DNA from: F1-60-MAGs149 sp037133215 | Lineage (GTDB): Bacteria > Actinomycetota > Thermoleophilia > Gaiellales > F1-60-MAGs149 | DNA: 17,464 nt | NCBI GenBank assembly: GCA_037133215.1 | Contig: JBAXOM010000038.1 | Coordinates: 1 to 17,464, forward strand | Reading direction: 5' to 3' | Part shown: one piece after another, positions 1-7,226 of the stretch | How positions within the stretch are numbered: position 1 is the stretch's first letter | Layout: every line of letters starts with the position of its first letter | Notes under the pieces: generated by a model | Seen by the model: only the letters and a program-made list of their open reading frames with translations | Told to the model about the DNA's origin: nothing | Databases searched by the model: none | Translations under genes and position numbers: made by a program

Positions 1-80
1 CTGCGATCTACACGCACGTCGCAGGTACGCATCTGCGTGACACATTCTTGGCTGCGCACCCGCGCGCTCGTTCTATCTAG
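1..80 (+). CDS. Xer-type tyrosine recombinase, C-terminal end (partial)
   Basis: Frame 3 reads 25 codons from position 3 to a TAG at 78-80. The peptide begins AIYTHVAGTHLRDTF and ends HPRARSI. The IYTH.....LR......HPRA pattern is the end of XerC/XerD-type site-specific recombinases: the Tyr (third visible residue) is the nucleophile that cleaves DNA at the dif site during chromosome dimer resolution, and the HPRA tail is characteristic of the housekeeping proteins. Only this tail lies in the window, so the Arg/His catalytic residues cannot be checked and XerC cannot be separated from XerD or from a phage or plasmid integrase. The HPRA ending favours the housekeeping type. The 70 bases that follow, to the next gene, hold no clear terminator. 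Confidence 0.8.
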   Translation, partial: AIYTHVAGTHLRDTFLAAHPRARSI

Positions 81-150
81 ACACAATCGTCCCGATCGCT
101 TGGTGGCCCTCACCACGTCGTGAAAATGCACACAAGAGACGACCCACGCG

Positions 151-420
151 ATGAAGTACGATCGGACTATGACCATCAGTGCATACACGGCAACGGGTGA
201 AATTTTGATGATCACGTTTGCAGCGGGCGAGATTGAGCAGTGCGAAACGATCGAGCCGACAGTTGCCGTGATTGACCTGGATGTCGACGAGCGAGTGCTG
301 GGGATAGAGGTGCTCGACCGGGCCAAGTTCGACTTAGACGCCGTCGCAACAGAGTATGGAATCGAGATGCTCGTACCCGAGATTCGAGCGGCAATTTCGG
401 CGGCTAAGCCCGGCCCATAG
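151..420 (+). CDS. Small DUF2283-like protein of unknown function
   Basis: This ORF encodes 89 residues. The middle part, with consecutive short strands ending in VIDLDVDERVLGIEVLDRAKF (about residues 39-59), resembles the DUF2283 pattern in which a strand reading 'D.d..grvvGiEil.a' closes the domain. The function of that family is not established; members are small, and some are found near toxin-antitoxin-like genes, but nothing here supports such a role. The ATG at 151 has only a weak purine-rich stretch upstream (AAGAGA, 134-139). An in-frame ATG at 169 would give a protein six residues shorter and is equally possible. No membrane segment or signal peptide is visible. It sits alone between the recombinase and the mutM promoter. 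Confidence 0.6.
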   Translation: MKYDRTMTISAYTATGEILMITFAAGEIEQCETIEPTVAVIDLDVDERVLGIEVLDRAKFDLDAVATEYGIEMLVPEIRAAISAAKPGP

Positions 421-431
421 ACGACGCCGTC

Positions 432-437
432 TAGGCT
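432..437 (+). promoter_or_regulatory. Putative -10 element (TAGGCT) for leaderless mutM transcription
   Basis: TAGGCT matches the actinobacterial TAnnnT -10 pattern and ends exactly six bases before the mutM ATG at 444. Transcription normally begins about seven bases after the -10 box, so the first base of the start codon would also be the 5' end of the mRNA. There is no convincing ribosome-binding site between 420 and 443, which fits. No -35 box is evident. The same spacing recurs before three other genes in this window. Confidence 0.6.
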
Positions 438-443
438 GCAGGC

Positions 444-1310
444 ATGCCGGAGCTGCCTGAGGTCGAGACCGTCCGTCGTCGCCTCGAGCCTCACGTCGCT
501 GGGCGCCGCCTTACTCAGGTTGAGGTACGTGACGCAAAACTCGTCGGGCGCGACGATCCGCGACGCGTCGAAGAGCGTCTGACGGGCCGCACGATCCTCG
601 CGATTGATCGGCGTGGCAAGTATCTGCTGTTCCGGCTCGATGGTGAGGAGACGTTGATTTCTCACCTACGGATGACCGGCAACTGGCTGCTCTGTGCGGA
701 TGATGAGCCAAGGTTCACGCGTGCTGTTCTGACCTTCTCGGATTCCACACTCGTCGCCTACGCAGACGCCCGTCGCTTTGGGACGTGGGACCTGTTGACG
801 AACGACGAAACCGCCGTGTACCTGGCCGCCCGCTTGGGACCCGAGCCGATCGCCAGCGATTTCGACGGTGCCGTCTTGAAAGCGGCCTTTGCGGGACGCC
901 GAGCGCCCGTCAAAGCCCTCCTGCTCGACCAACGACTGGTCGCGGGTGTCGGCAATATCTACGCCGACGAAGCACTCCACGCGGCCTGTATCCATCCCGA
1001 CACCCCGGCGGGTCGCCTGCGTCAACCACAGTTGGACAGGCTCGCAGCAACGACCCGGGAGGCGCTCGAAGAGGGGATTCGCGCCCAGGGTGCGTCAATC
1101 AGCGATTTTCGCGATCCGGAGGGTGGTTACGGCTCGATGCAAGAGCGGTTTCGCGTCTACGGCCGTGACGGTGAGCCGTGCATCGTGTGTGGGTCCGAGA
1201 TCATCAAATCGCGTTGTGCAGGTCGTGGCACCCACGTCTGTCTGACCTGCCAACCAAAGCCACGCCGGTCGGGAATGCCACGACCAAAACGGACGTTGAA
1301 ACAGGTGTGA
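444..1310 (+). CDS. mutM: Formamidopyrimidine-DNA glycosylase (Fpg/MutM)
   Basis: This bifunctional DNA glycosylase/AP lyase removes 8-oxoguanine and formamidopyrimidines in base-excision repair. The protein of 288 residues starts MPELPEVETV: after Met removal the Pro becomes the N-terminal Schiff-base nucleophile and the next Glu is the second catalytic residue. The conserved beta-hairpin Lys is Lys59 (RRGKYLLF). The helix-two-turn-helix region carries VAGVGNIYADEALH. The C-terminal zinc finger has C246 and C249, then the DNA-binding GRGTH loop, then C266 and C269. An unusual basic tail of about 18 residues rich in Pro, Arg and Lys follows the last Cys, where many family members stop within a few residues. 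The stop overlaps the GTG of the glutaredoxin gene (GTGA), so the two are probably translationally coupled. Confidence 0.96.
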   Translation: MPELPEVETVRRRLEPHVAGRRLTQVEVRDAKLVGRDDPRRVEERLTGRTILAIDRRGKYLLFRLDGEETLISHLRMTGNWLLCADDEPRFTRAVLTFSDSTLVAYADARRFGTWDLLTNDETAVYLAARLGPEPIASDFDGAVLKAAFAGRRAPVKALLLDQRLVAGVGNIYADEALHAACIHPDTPAGRLRQPQLDRLAATTREALEEGIRAQGASISDFRDPEGGYGSMQERFRVYGRDGEPCIVCGSEIIKSRCAGRGTHVCLTCQPKPRRSGMPRPKRTLKQV

Positions 1311-1561
1311 AAGACGTCATTGTTTACTCCGCTGATTGGTGTCCCTTCTGCACGCGCGCAAAGGCGTTGCTGACCTCACGGGAGATCCCGTTTGAGGAAA
1401 TCAACGTGGATCGCGTTCCCGGCTTTCGAGAGAAACTCGTCGAGATGACGGGCCGGATGACGGTGCCGCAGATCATGGTTGACGGTGAGCCCGTCGGTGG
1501 GTTCGACGAGATCGCCGCGCTTGATCGCAACGGCGAGCTGCTCGCGCTCGTCCAGGACTAA
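1307..1561 (+). CDS. Glutaredoxin (CPFC dithiol type)
   Basis: This small thioredoxin-fold redox protein of 84 residues reduces disulfides or glutathione- or mycothiol-type mixed disulfides in the cytoplasm. The active site CPFC is at residues 12-15 (YSADWCPFCTRAK), the cis-Pro loop is TVPQIMVDG and the closing GGFDEI motif follows, all as in the GrxC family of about 80-90 residues. An open frame extends back to an ATG at 1178, but that would overlap mutM by more than 130 bases and add about 40 unrelated residues. I therefore choose the GTG at 1307, which overlaps the mutM stop as GTGA and gives the family's normal N-terminus. Actinobacteria usually lack glutathione, so a mycoredoxin-like role is possible, although mycoredoxins commonly have a CGYC or similar site. 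Confidence 0.92.
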   Translation: MKDVIVYSADWCPFCTRAKALLTSREIPFEEINVDRVPGFREKLVEMTGRMTVPQIMVDGEPVGGFDEIAALDRNGELLALVQD

Positions 1562-1568
1562 TCCCGCG

Positions 1569-2303
1569 GTGGCAGGCGCGTACGCGACCGAGGCGATTGT
1601 CCTACGGTCGTTTCGTACGGGCGAAGCCGATCGTGTTGTGCACCTGCTGACCCCCGACTTCGGGCGCGTCAACGTGATCGCGAAGGGTGCCCGCAAGACC
1701 ACGGGCAAGATGGGTGCGCGGCTCGAACCGTTGACGCGCATCGATGCGATTGTGCTGCCGGGCAAGAGCGATCTTTCGACGATCACCGGTGCCGACGTCT
1801 TGTGGTCGGGCGATGAGCTGCGACGGGATCCGATCCGTGCGCTTGCTGCGACCGGTGGTGTTGAGGCGATCGTGCGCCTGTTTCCCGAGCCAGAGCCAGA
1901 TGAGCGTCTCTACCGTGGTTTGCAGCGATATCTCGAGGCGCTGACGGAGCCGCTTGGCGACGATGTTCGGGGCGGCGCCGACACGATCACCCTCGGGTTT
2001 GTCCTAAAGCTGCTCGCTCTGGCTGGCTGGCGTCCCGAGGTGGCTGCCTGTGTCGCGTGTGGCGCGCCGACTGCTGTCTACGACGCGGCGGCTGGCTGTG
2101 CGTTTTGTGCGACGTGTGGCAGTGGTAGTCCACTCGATCCGATTGCAGCCAGTGCTGCGGCCCAGTTACTGGCCGAGCCGCTTGGGGGAGTGCCGATACC
2201 CACTCCCGCCGCACGCGCCGCAATCTCGCGCGTCTGCCGCGAGACGGCCGAACACCACGGTGGCGTTCGGCTCGCCCTGCTGGGGCAGGGCTCTAGGTCG
2301 TAA
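1569..2303 (+). CDS. recO: DNA repair protein RecO
   Basis: RecO works with RecF and RecR to load RecA onto gaps covered by single-strand-binding protein, and it anneals complementary strands. The protein has 244 residues. It contains the N-terminal OB fold (TEAIVLRSFRTGEADRVV, then LLTPDFGRVNVIAKGARK at about residues 26-43), a helical middle, and the zinc-binding pattern C161-x2-C164 with C180-x2-C183, which lies in the usual place for RecO. The start is the GTG at 1569, seven bases after the glutaredoxin stop. An upstream ATG at 1479 in the same frame would overlap the glutaredoxin gene and add 30 unrelated residues. It probably shares a transcript with mutM and the glutaredoxin. Its last 11 bases overlap the end of the convergent sugar dehydrogenase gene. 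Confidence 0.93.
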   Translation: MAGAYATEAIVLRSFRTGEADRVVHLLTPDFGRVNVIAKGARKTTGKMGARLEPLTRIDAIVLPGKSDLSTITGADVLWSGDELRRDPIRALAATGGVEAIVRLFPEPEPDERLYRGLQRYLEALTEPLGDDVRGGADTITLGFVLKLLALAGWRPEVAACVACGAPTAVYDAAAGCAFCATCGSGSPLDPIAASAAAQLLAEPLGGVPIPTPAARAAISRVCRETAEHHGGVRLALLGQGSRS

Positions 2304-3390
2304 TCGTCGAGAGCTGGCCCTTCTGGCTGATCAGCCAGATTTCGCCGCTCGAATCCTGGCCGATCGCGGCCAATTTTGGTACGCGCAAGCCCGTGTCGAC
2401 GAGCTTCGCATCCTTGCGCAGGATCGACCAGATCCGTCCGCTACAGCTATCGCCGAAGACGTAGTTGCTGCGCAGCTTTCGAATCGTCTTACCGCGGTAG
2501 ACCGCGCCGGCTATCGGGTTGCATCCGTAGGAGGTGCCGTAGGACGTGAGCGGAGTCACGACCGTGCCGGTCAGCGGTTGTGGAGAGTACGGTTTCGTGC
2601 CGTCGAAGGCGCGCCAGCCAAGGTTGGGGAGTGGTGGGGCAGGATTGGCGATCCAATCGACCTCTTCCTCGGCACCCTGGCTCGGGTCGACAATCCACAT
2701 GCTCCCGGTGCGTGTATCGAACGAGAAGCCCGGATTGCGGACGCCCATCGCCCAGACCGGTGCCTGCCCGAGCGTGCCGTCAGCGAAGGGGTTGGTCGAC
2801 GGGATCGCGTAAGGCGTACCGGCGTTGACGTCGATGCGGAGGATCTTGCCGAGCAACGTATTGGGGTTTTGGGACCGGTTGCCTGGATCGCCACCAGAGC
2901 CGCCATCGCCCATGCCGATGTACAGAAAGCCGTCTGGCCCGAAGGCGAGCTGCCCGCCATTGTGGTTGGCGTAGGGCTGACGAATCGACAGGAGCGTCGT
3001 CGCTGAACCCTTCAAGAAATGTCCGTACTTGCCCTTGCGAAAACGCACAATTTGCGTGTCACCCGCCGCATCGGTGTAGTCAACAAAGACGAAACCGTTG
3101 TCGTTGTACTGTGGGCTGTAGGCGATGCCCAGCAGGCCGCGCTCGCCGCCCTGTTGACCGACACGGTCGGTGAGGTTGGCGAGAACATTGACCTTACCCT
3201 TGGTGATCGCGACCACCGTTCCGTCACGCTGGGTCACGACCGGCCATGGGTTGTCCGGGCGAAAGGTGAGAGCGGTGGGGTTTTTCACCTTCACGGAGAT
3301 CGTCTGTAGTGACAGTGCCAGAGCCGTCGATCCCGTCGATGCGACGAGCGCTACGACCAGTGTTGTGATGGCTAGAAGTCGTGGAAACAC
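2293..3390 (-). CDS. Secreted PQQ-dependent glucose/sorbosone dehydrogenase family protein
   Basis: The product of about 365 residues is a six-bladed beta-propeller of the soluble aldose sugar dehydrogenase (GSDH) family, which oxidises sugars or related alcohols using pyrroloquinoline quinone and calcium. Residues 1-26 form an export signal (MFPRLLAITTLVVALVAS, then an ALA-type cleavage site). Family motifs follow in order: GGERGLLGIAYSP (81-93), NHNGGQLAFGPDGFLYIGMG (142-161), whose His143 matches the catalytic base, and GDGGSGGDPGNRSQN (161-175). Two Cys in the last third (SYGCNP and GDSCSG) could form a disulfide. The open frame extends to 3483, but the GTG at 3390 gives the signal peptide directly at the start and is preceded by a -10 box. 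Substrate and true PQQ dependence are not visible. It is transcribed against its neighbours. Confidence 0.88.
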   Translation of the reverse strand: MFPRLLAITTLVVALVASTGSTALALSLQTISVKVKNPTALTFRPDNPWPVVTQRDGTVVAITKGKVNVLANLTDRVGQQGGERGLLGIAYSPQYNDNGFVFVDYTDAAGDTQIVRFRKGKYGHFLKGSATTLLSIRQPYANHNGGQLAFGPDGFLYIGMGDGGSGGDPGNRSQNPNTLLGKILRIDVNAGTPYAIPSTNPFADGTLGQAPVWAMGVRNPGFSFDTRTGSMWIVDPSQGAEEEVDWIANPAPPLPNLGWRAFDGTKPYSPQPLTGTVVTPLTSYGTSYGCNPIAGAVYRGKTIRKLRSNYVFGDSCSGRIWSILRKDAKLVDTGLRVPKLAAIGQDSSGEIWLISQKGQLSTITT

Positions 3391-3396
3391 GCTCTC

Positions 3397-3402
3397 AGGG
3401 TA
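3397..3402 (-). promoter_or_regulatory. Putative -10 element (TACCCT) for the sugar dehydrogenase gene
   Basis: On the minus strand TACCCT (3402 to 3397) is followed by six bases and then the GTG at 3390. This is the same TA-S-S-CT plus six spacing seen before mutM, glyQ and the GntR gene, and it implies a leaderless mRNA. It also supports the GTG at 3390 over the longer open frame starting at 3483, which would place the promoter inside the gene. Confidence 0.6.
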
Positions 3403-3445
3403 TCTGCGTTTTCCCCGGGCGGGGCATCCAGCGGGGGGAAGTGGG

Positions 3446-3451
3446 TAGCCT
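3446..3451 (+). promoter_or_regulatory. Putative -10 element (TAGCCT) for the glyQ operon
   Basis: TAGCCT ends six bases before the GTG of glyQ at 3458, the geometry of leaderless transcription. It lies in the 67-base gap between the divergent sugar dehydrogenase and glyQ genes and is identical to the box before the GntR gene. No tyrosine- or glycine-type T-box leader fits in this short gap, so the operon is probably not controlled by a T-box. Confidence 0.6.
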
Positions 3452-3457
3452 TCGCCT

Positions 3458-4324
3458 GTGCAGACCGATGCGACTCCGCTCACGTTTCAGGACCTGATCC
3501 TGCGCCTGCAGACTTTTTGGGCTACGGAAGGCTGCGCGATCGTCCAGCCGTACCACACAGAAGTCGGCGCTGGCACGATGAATCCAGCGACACTATTGCG
3601 CTGTCTCGGCCCGGAGTCGTGGGCGACGGCGTACGTCGAGCCCTCGATTCGACCGACAGACGGTCGGTACGCCGAGAACCCCTATCGGCTACAGCACTAT
3701 TACCAGTTTCAGGTCCTGATCAAGCCGTCGCCCGATGCGATCCAAGAGTCGTATCTCCGCTCGCTCGCCGCGATTGGCATCGACGCAGCCGCGCACGACG
3801 TGCGCTTTGTGGAAGACAACTGGGAGGCCCCGACCCTTGGCGCCTGGGGCACTGGGTGGGAGGTCTGGCTCGACGGTATGGAGGTGACGCAGTTCACCTA
3901 CTTCCAACAGGCCGGCGGCATTGATTGCGATCCCATTTCGGTGGAACTGACGTACGGCCTCGAGCGGCTGGCGATGTACCTTCAGGGTGTTGATTCGTGT
4001 TGGGACCTGACCTGGGCGCCCGGACTCTCCTACGCGGACGTTCATGCGCGCGGTGAGCGCGAGTGGTCGGCCTACAACTTCGAGGTTGCGGATGTCCCTG
4101 GCCTCGTGCGAGCGTTCGATCATCACGAGGCCGAGTGCGGCCGGTGTCTCGAGGCTTCGCTGCCAATCCCGGCCTACGACCAAGTTTTGAAGTGCTCGCA
4201 CGCCTTCAACCTGCTCGATGCGCGCGGCGCGATTTCCGTGACTGAGCGGGTCGCCTACATCGGGCGCGTGCGTGCGTTGGCGCGTGCGGTTGCGCATGCG
4301 TACCTTGGGTTGGAGTTGTCGTGA
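3458..4324 (+). CDS. glyQ: Glycyl-tRNA synthetase alpha subunit
   Basis: This is the catalytic class II subunit of the two-chain glycyl-tRNA synthetase, which activates glycine with ATP and charges tRNA-Gly. The protein has 288 residues and carries the highly conserved family blocks: FWATEGCAIVQPYHTEVGAG (about 21-40), then LGPESWATAYVEPSIRPTDG and RYAENPYRLQHYYQFQVLIK (about 50-90), the region FVEDNWEAPTLGAWGTGWEV around residue 125, and GLERLAMYLQG near 168. The start is GTG, with a -10 box six bases upstream. The stop overlaps the GTG of glyS (GTGA at 4321-4324), which suggests coupled translation and equal amounts of the two subunits. Many well-studied Actinobacteria use the single-chain dimeric enzyme instead, so this type is informative about the lineage. 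Confidence 0.97.
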   Translation: MQTDATPLTFQDLILRLQTFWATEGCAIVQPYHTEVGAGTMNPATLLRCLGPESWATAYVEPSIRPTDGRYAENPYRLQHYYQFQVLIKPSPDAIQESYLRSLAAIGIDAAAHDVRFVEDNWEAPTLGAWGTGWEVWLDGMEVTQFTYFQQAGGIDCDPISVELTYGLERLAMYLQGVDSCWDLTWAPGLSYADVHARGEREWSAYNFEVADVPGLVRAFDHHEAECGRCLEASLPIPAYDQVLKCSHAFNLLDARGAISVTERVAYIGRVRALARAVAHAYLGLELS

Positions 4325-6381
4325 CAGCCCCGCTACTGATCGAACTCGGCTGTGAGGAACTGCCAGCGAATGCCTGTCGCGTGGCCGAGCGCGAGGCCGG
4401 AGTGACGATTGAACGTCTGCTGACCGAGCGCCGCTTGGCACCGACCTCGGTCGAGGTGTTCGTGACGCCGCGCCGGATCGCTGTGATCGCCGAAGGGGTG
4501 CCGAGCGAGGCACCCGCCGAGACGACCGTGCAGACCGGGCCGCCCGAGAAGGCAGCCCGTAATGACGATGGTTCCTGGTCGAAGGCGGCAGAGGGGTTCG
4601 CGCGTAAACACGGGTTGACCCCGGAGCAGCTCGAGGTGAGAGACGGCCTCCTGACCGCAACCGTTTCTGTCGCTGCCGAGCCACTTGCCACGCATGCACA
4701 GGCGCTTGTCGATGGGCTGATCGAAGGCCTGCAGATGCCGAAGAACATGCGCTGGGGCACGGGCACACTCCGTTTCTCGCGACCGATTCGCACGCTGGTC
4801 GTGTTGCATGGCGACACCGTTCTCCCGGCCGAGGTGCAAGGTGTGCAGAGTGGTCGCCTGACGCGCGGCCATCGTCTACTGCGACCCGAGCTCGAGTTGA
4901 GCACTGTTGATGATTACGTCTCTGATCTGGGAGGCGCTGGTGTTGGTGTCCGCACGGCGGATCGCCGCGAAGTCATCGAGACGCTGCTGACATCGCTTGC
5001 GAAGGCGCACGACGCAACCTGGGACGATCCAGGCCGTGTCCTCAACGAAGTGGTCTACCTCGTCGAGTGGCCGCGCGTCATCGACGGGTCGATCCACGAG
5101 CGTTATCTCGAATTGCCAGAGCGCGTGTTGGTGACGGCAATGCAGTCGCATCAGCGGTATCTGCCGCTGCGCAGCGCGACGGGTACCTTGCGACCCGCCT
5201 TCCTGACTGTCATCAACTCTCATCCAGATGCCGACGACGCGGTGCGCGCCGGCAATGAGCGCGTTCTCGCGGGGCGCCTCGACGACGCCGTCTTCTCGCT
5301 GGCCAAGGACCGCGCCCGTGGCATCGAGGCGATGGCGGCCGAATTGGATCGGATTACGTATCACCAACGGCTCGGCACGTTGGCCGACCGCACGGCGCGT
5401 CTGGAGGCGCTCGTTGCGGCGGTCGCAGATGGAGCCCGCATCGCCGGAGACGATCGCACGCATGCCCTCGAAGCCGCGCGTTTGGCGAAGGCGGACCTTG
5501 CCTCGACGATGGTCGGCGAGTTTGCTGAATTGCAAGGCGAGACGGGCATGGAGTACGCCCGTGCGGCCGGGCAACCCGAGGCGGTGGCGCTGGCAATTCG
5601 CGAGCAGTACCAGCCCGACGGTGCAGGGCGGCCCGTGCCCGAGACGCTGCCAGGTGCGCTCTTGGCCTTGGCCGATCGCTTCGACCAGCTCGTCGGTGTG
5701 GTTGCGATCGGCGAGCGCCCAACGGGTTCGCGCGATCCGTACGCGCTGCGTCGGGCCGCGGCGGGCATCGTGGAAATTCAGTCGCGCTACGGACTCGCCT
5801 TGGATCTCCCGGCTCTGGTGGGCACGACGCACGCACTTCTTGTGACGCAAGACGCCGACCTCGAACTCGACCTCGCCGCGACGGCCGAGATCGTGGTGCC
5901 CTTTATCCTCGATCGTGTCGACCAGGCACTGGGCGATGCAGGAGTTCCGGTCGATGTTCAGCGAGCTGCACGCGGTGCGGGCCTTGTCGACCCCGCCCGA
6001 CATGCCGCACTCGCGCAGGCGCTGCATGCCGCAGCAGACGGAGCAGAGTTGGCGGCGGCGCACGCTGCCGTCACGCGCTGTAGTCGCATTGTCGAGAAGG
6101 AAACACCTGCCGACGCCCTCGATGCTTCCTTGCTGAGTGAGGCATCCGAGCAGGCGCTGGCAGAGGCCATTACGACGCTCGCGCCGCGGATTGCCGCCGA
6201 GTCGGATCCGGCCGCTGCGCTGCGTGAGTCGGCCGCCCTGGCACCGGCAGTCGATGCACTCTTCGAGGGCGTGATGGTCCTTGCTGAGGATCCTGCCGTG
6301 AGGGCTAACCGTGTGCGCCTTGTCTGTGACGCGCTGGCTGCCTTCCAACCAATCGGCGATCTGACGAAACTGCAGCGATGA
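4321..6381 (+). CDS. glyS: Glycyl-tRNA synthetase beta subunit
   Basis: The beta subunit binds tRNA-Gly and completes the alpha/beta synthetase. The protein has 686 residues, the usual family length. It opens with LLIELGCEELPA (5-16), typical of GlyS, followed by MPKNMRWGTGTLRFSRPIRT (about 139-158), MQSHQRYLPLR (about 275-285), GNERVLAGRLDDAVFSLAKD (about 311-330), DLASTMVGEFAELQGETGME (about 393-412) and GSRDPYALRRAAAGIVE (about 469-485), all recognisable GlyS blocks. The C-terminal third is a helical anticodon-binding (DALR-like) domain. The gene overlaps glyQ by GTGA and the next gene by ATGA at 6378-6381, so it lies in the middle of one operon. Confidence 0.96.
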   Translation: MTAPLLIELGCEELPANACRVAEREAGVTIERLLTERRLAPTSVEVFVTPRRIAVIAEGVPSEAPAETTVQTGPPEKAARNDDGSWSKAAEGFARKHGLTPEQLEVRDGLLTATVSVAAEPLATHAQALVDGLIEGLQMPKNMRWGTGTLRFSRPIRTLVVLHGDTVLPAEVQGVQSGRLTRGHRLLRPELELSTVDDYVSDLGGAGVGVRTADRREVIETLLTSLAKAHDATWDDPGRVLNEVVYLVEWPRVIDGSIHERYLELPERVLVTAMQSHQRYLPLRSATGTLRPAFLTVINSHPDADDAVRAGNERVLAGRLDDAVFSLAKDRARGIEAMAAELDRITYHQRLGTLADRTARLEALVAAVADGARIAGDDRTHALEAARLAKADLASTMVGEFAELQGETGMEYARAAGQPEAVALAIREQYQPDGAGRPVPETLPGALLALADRFDQLVGVVAIGERPTGSRDPYALRRAAAGIVEIQSRYGLALDLPALVGTTHALLVTQDADLELDLAATAEIVVPFILDRVDQALGDAGVPVDVQRAARGAGLVDPARHAALAQALHAAADGAELAAAHAAVTRCSRIVEKETPADALDASLLSEASEQALAEAITTLAPRIAAESDPAAALRESAALAPAVDALFEGVMVLAEDPAVRANRVRLVCDALAAFQPIGDLTKLQR

Positions 6382-7226
6382 GCGACCAGCCCGTCGAGAT
6401 CCACATCGTCTCGGATTCCACGGGCGATACGGCCTCGCGCGTGGCGCGCGCTGTGCAGGCGCAGTTCTCGGCCTCGCCCGTCAAGCTCGTGCGCCATCCG
6501 CGGGTCACCACGATCGATGGTCTGCAGGCGGCTTTTACGAAACTGCGTGGCCAGAGCAATGCCGCCGTCTTCTTTACGCTGATCGACCGCGACCTGCGCG
6601 AGCGTGCGACAGAACTCTGCGAGCGTCACGGCCTACCGTCGTGTGACCTGCTCGGTGCGCCGTTGGAAGCACTCCAGCAGGCGTCTGGCAGTCAGGCCGA
6701 GCTCGTACCTGGACGTCCAGTCGGTCTTGAGATCGATTACTTCAAGCGCGTCGCCGCGATGGAGTTTGCCGTCAAGCACGACGACGGGCTCTCGGGAGAA
6801 GGGCTGGACGAAGCTGACATCGTCATCGTTGGTGTGTCCCGCACGGGCAAGACGCCGCTCTCGATGTACCTCGGTTACCTCGGCTACAAGACGGCAAACA
6901 TCCCGCTGGTCCCGGCCGTGGAGCCGCCGCAGCAGCTCTTTCGGATCGATCGCGCCAAGATCGTTGGGCTGACGATTGACCCCGAACGGTTACAACGCAT
7001 TCGCGGGCGCCGGCTGCGTGCGATGGGTGGGCGGGCCCGCAATAACTATGCAGATCTGGCCAAGATTCTCGAAGAACTCGACGATTGCACGGGAGTCTTT
7101 CGCAAGCTCGGCTGCCCCGTCATCGACGTCTCGAACCTCGCCGTCGAAGAATCTGCGTTACGCGTCATAAACTTAGTCGAAGAGCGATCCCACGACGAAG
7201 AAGGGGCCGGCAATGTCGTTTCGTGA
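6378..7226 (+). CDS. Pyruvate,phosphate dikinase / PEP synthase regulatory protein (DUF299 family)
   Basis: This family of bifunctional ADP-dependent Thr kinases and Pi-dependent pyrophosphorylases switches pyruvate,phosphate dikinase or PEP synthase off and on, controlling flux between pyruvate and phosphoenolpyruvate. The protein of 282 residues begins with the family signature IHIVSDSTGDTASRVARAV (8-26) and carries the P-loop GVSRTGKTPLSMYLGYLGYK (152-171), followed by KTANIPLVP. The order glyQ-glyS-regulator is also known from Firmicutes, where the neighbour is YqfL. No dikinase or PEP synthase gene is in the window, so its target cannot be named. The ATG overlaps the glyS stop (ATGA), and its 3' end overlaps pdxH by 14 bases. 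Confidence 0.94.
   Translation: MSDQPVEIHIVSDSTGDTASRVARAVQAQFSASPVKLVRHPRVTTIDGLQAAFTKLRGQSNAAVFFTLIDRDLRERATELCERHGLPSCDLLGAPLEALQQASGSQAELVPGRPVGLEIDYFKRVAAMEFAVKHDDGLSGEGLDEADIVIVGVSRTGKTPLSMYLGYLGYKTANIPLVPAVEPPQQLFRIDRAKIVGLTIDPERLQRIRGRRLRAMGGRARNNYADLAKILEELDDCTGVFRKLGCPVIDVSNLAVEESALRVINLVEERSHDEEGAGNVVS

Noticed and set aside
101..115. TGGTG-CCACC-like stem (TGGTG GCCCT CACCA) after the recombinase gene
   Set aside because: Only five pairs and no T tract, so too weak to call a terminator.
1178..1306. An upstream ATG start for the glutaredoxin
   Set aside because: It would overlap mutM by over 130 bases and add about 40 residues unrelated to the glutaredoxin fold; GTG 1307 gives the normal N-terminus.
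2050..3006. A 318-codon open frame on the plus strand across the recO end and the sugar dehydrogenase
   Set aside because: It overlaps two well-supported genes and has an Arg-rich composition typical of shadow frames.
3391..3457. T-box riboswitch before glyQ
   Set aside because: The gap to the divergent gene is only 67 bases, holds no T-box core sequence, and the -10 box lies six bases from the start codon.
3391..3483. A longer N-terminus for the sugar dehydrogenase
   Set aside because: It would bury the signal peptide and overlap glyQ and its promoter; the GTG at 3390 has a -10 box at the right distance.
4876..6348. A 490-codon open frame on the minus strand opposite glyS
   Set aside because: It lies fully antisense to glyS, has no recognisable domain and its composition follows from codon bias of the real gene in high-GC DNA.
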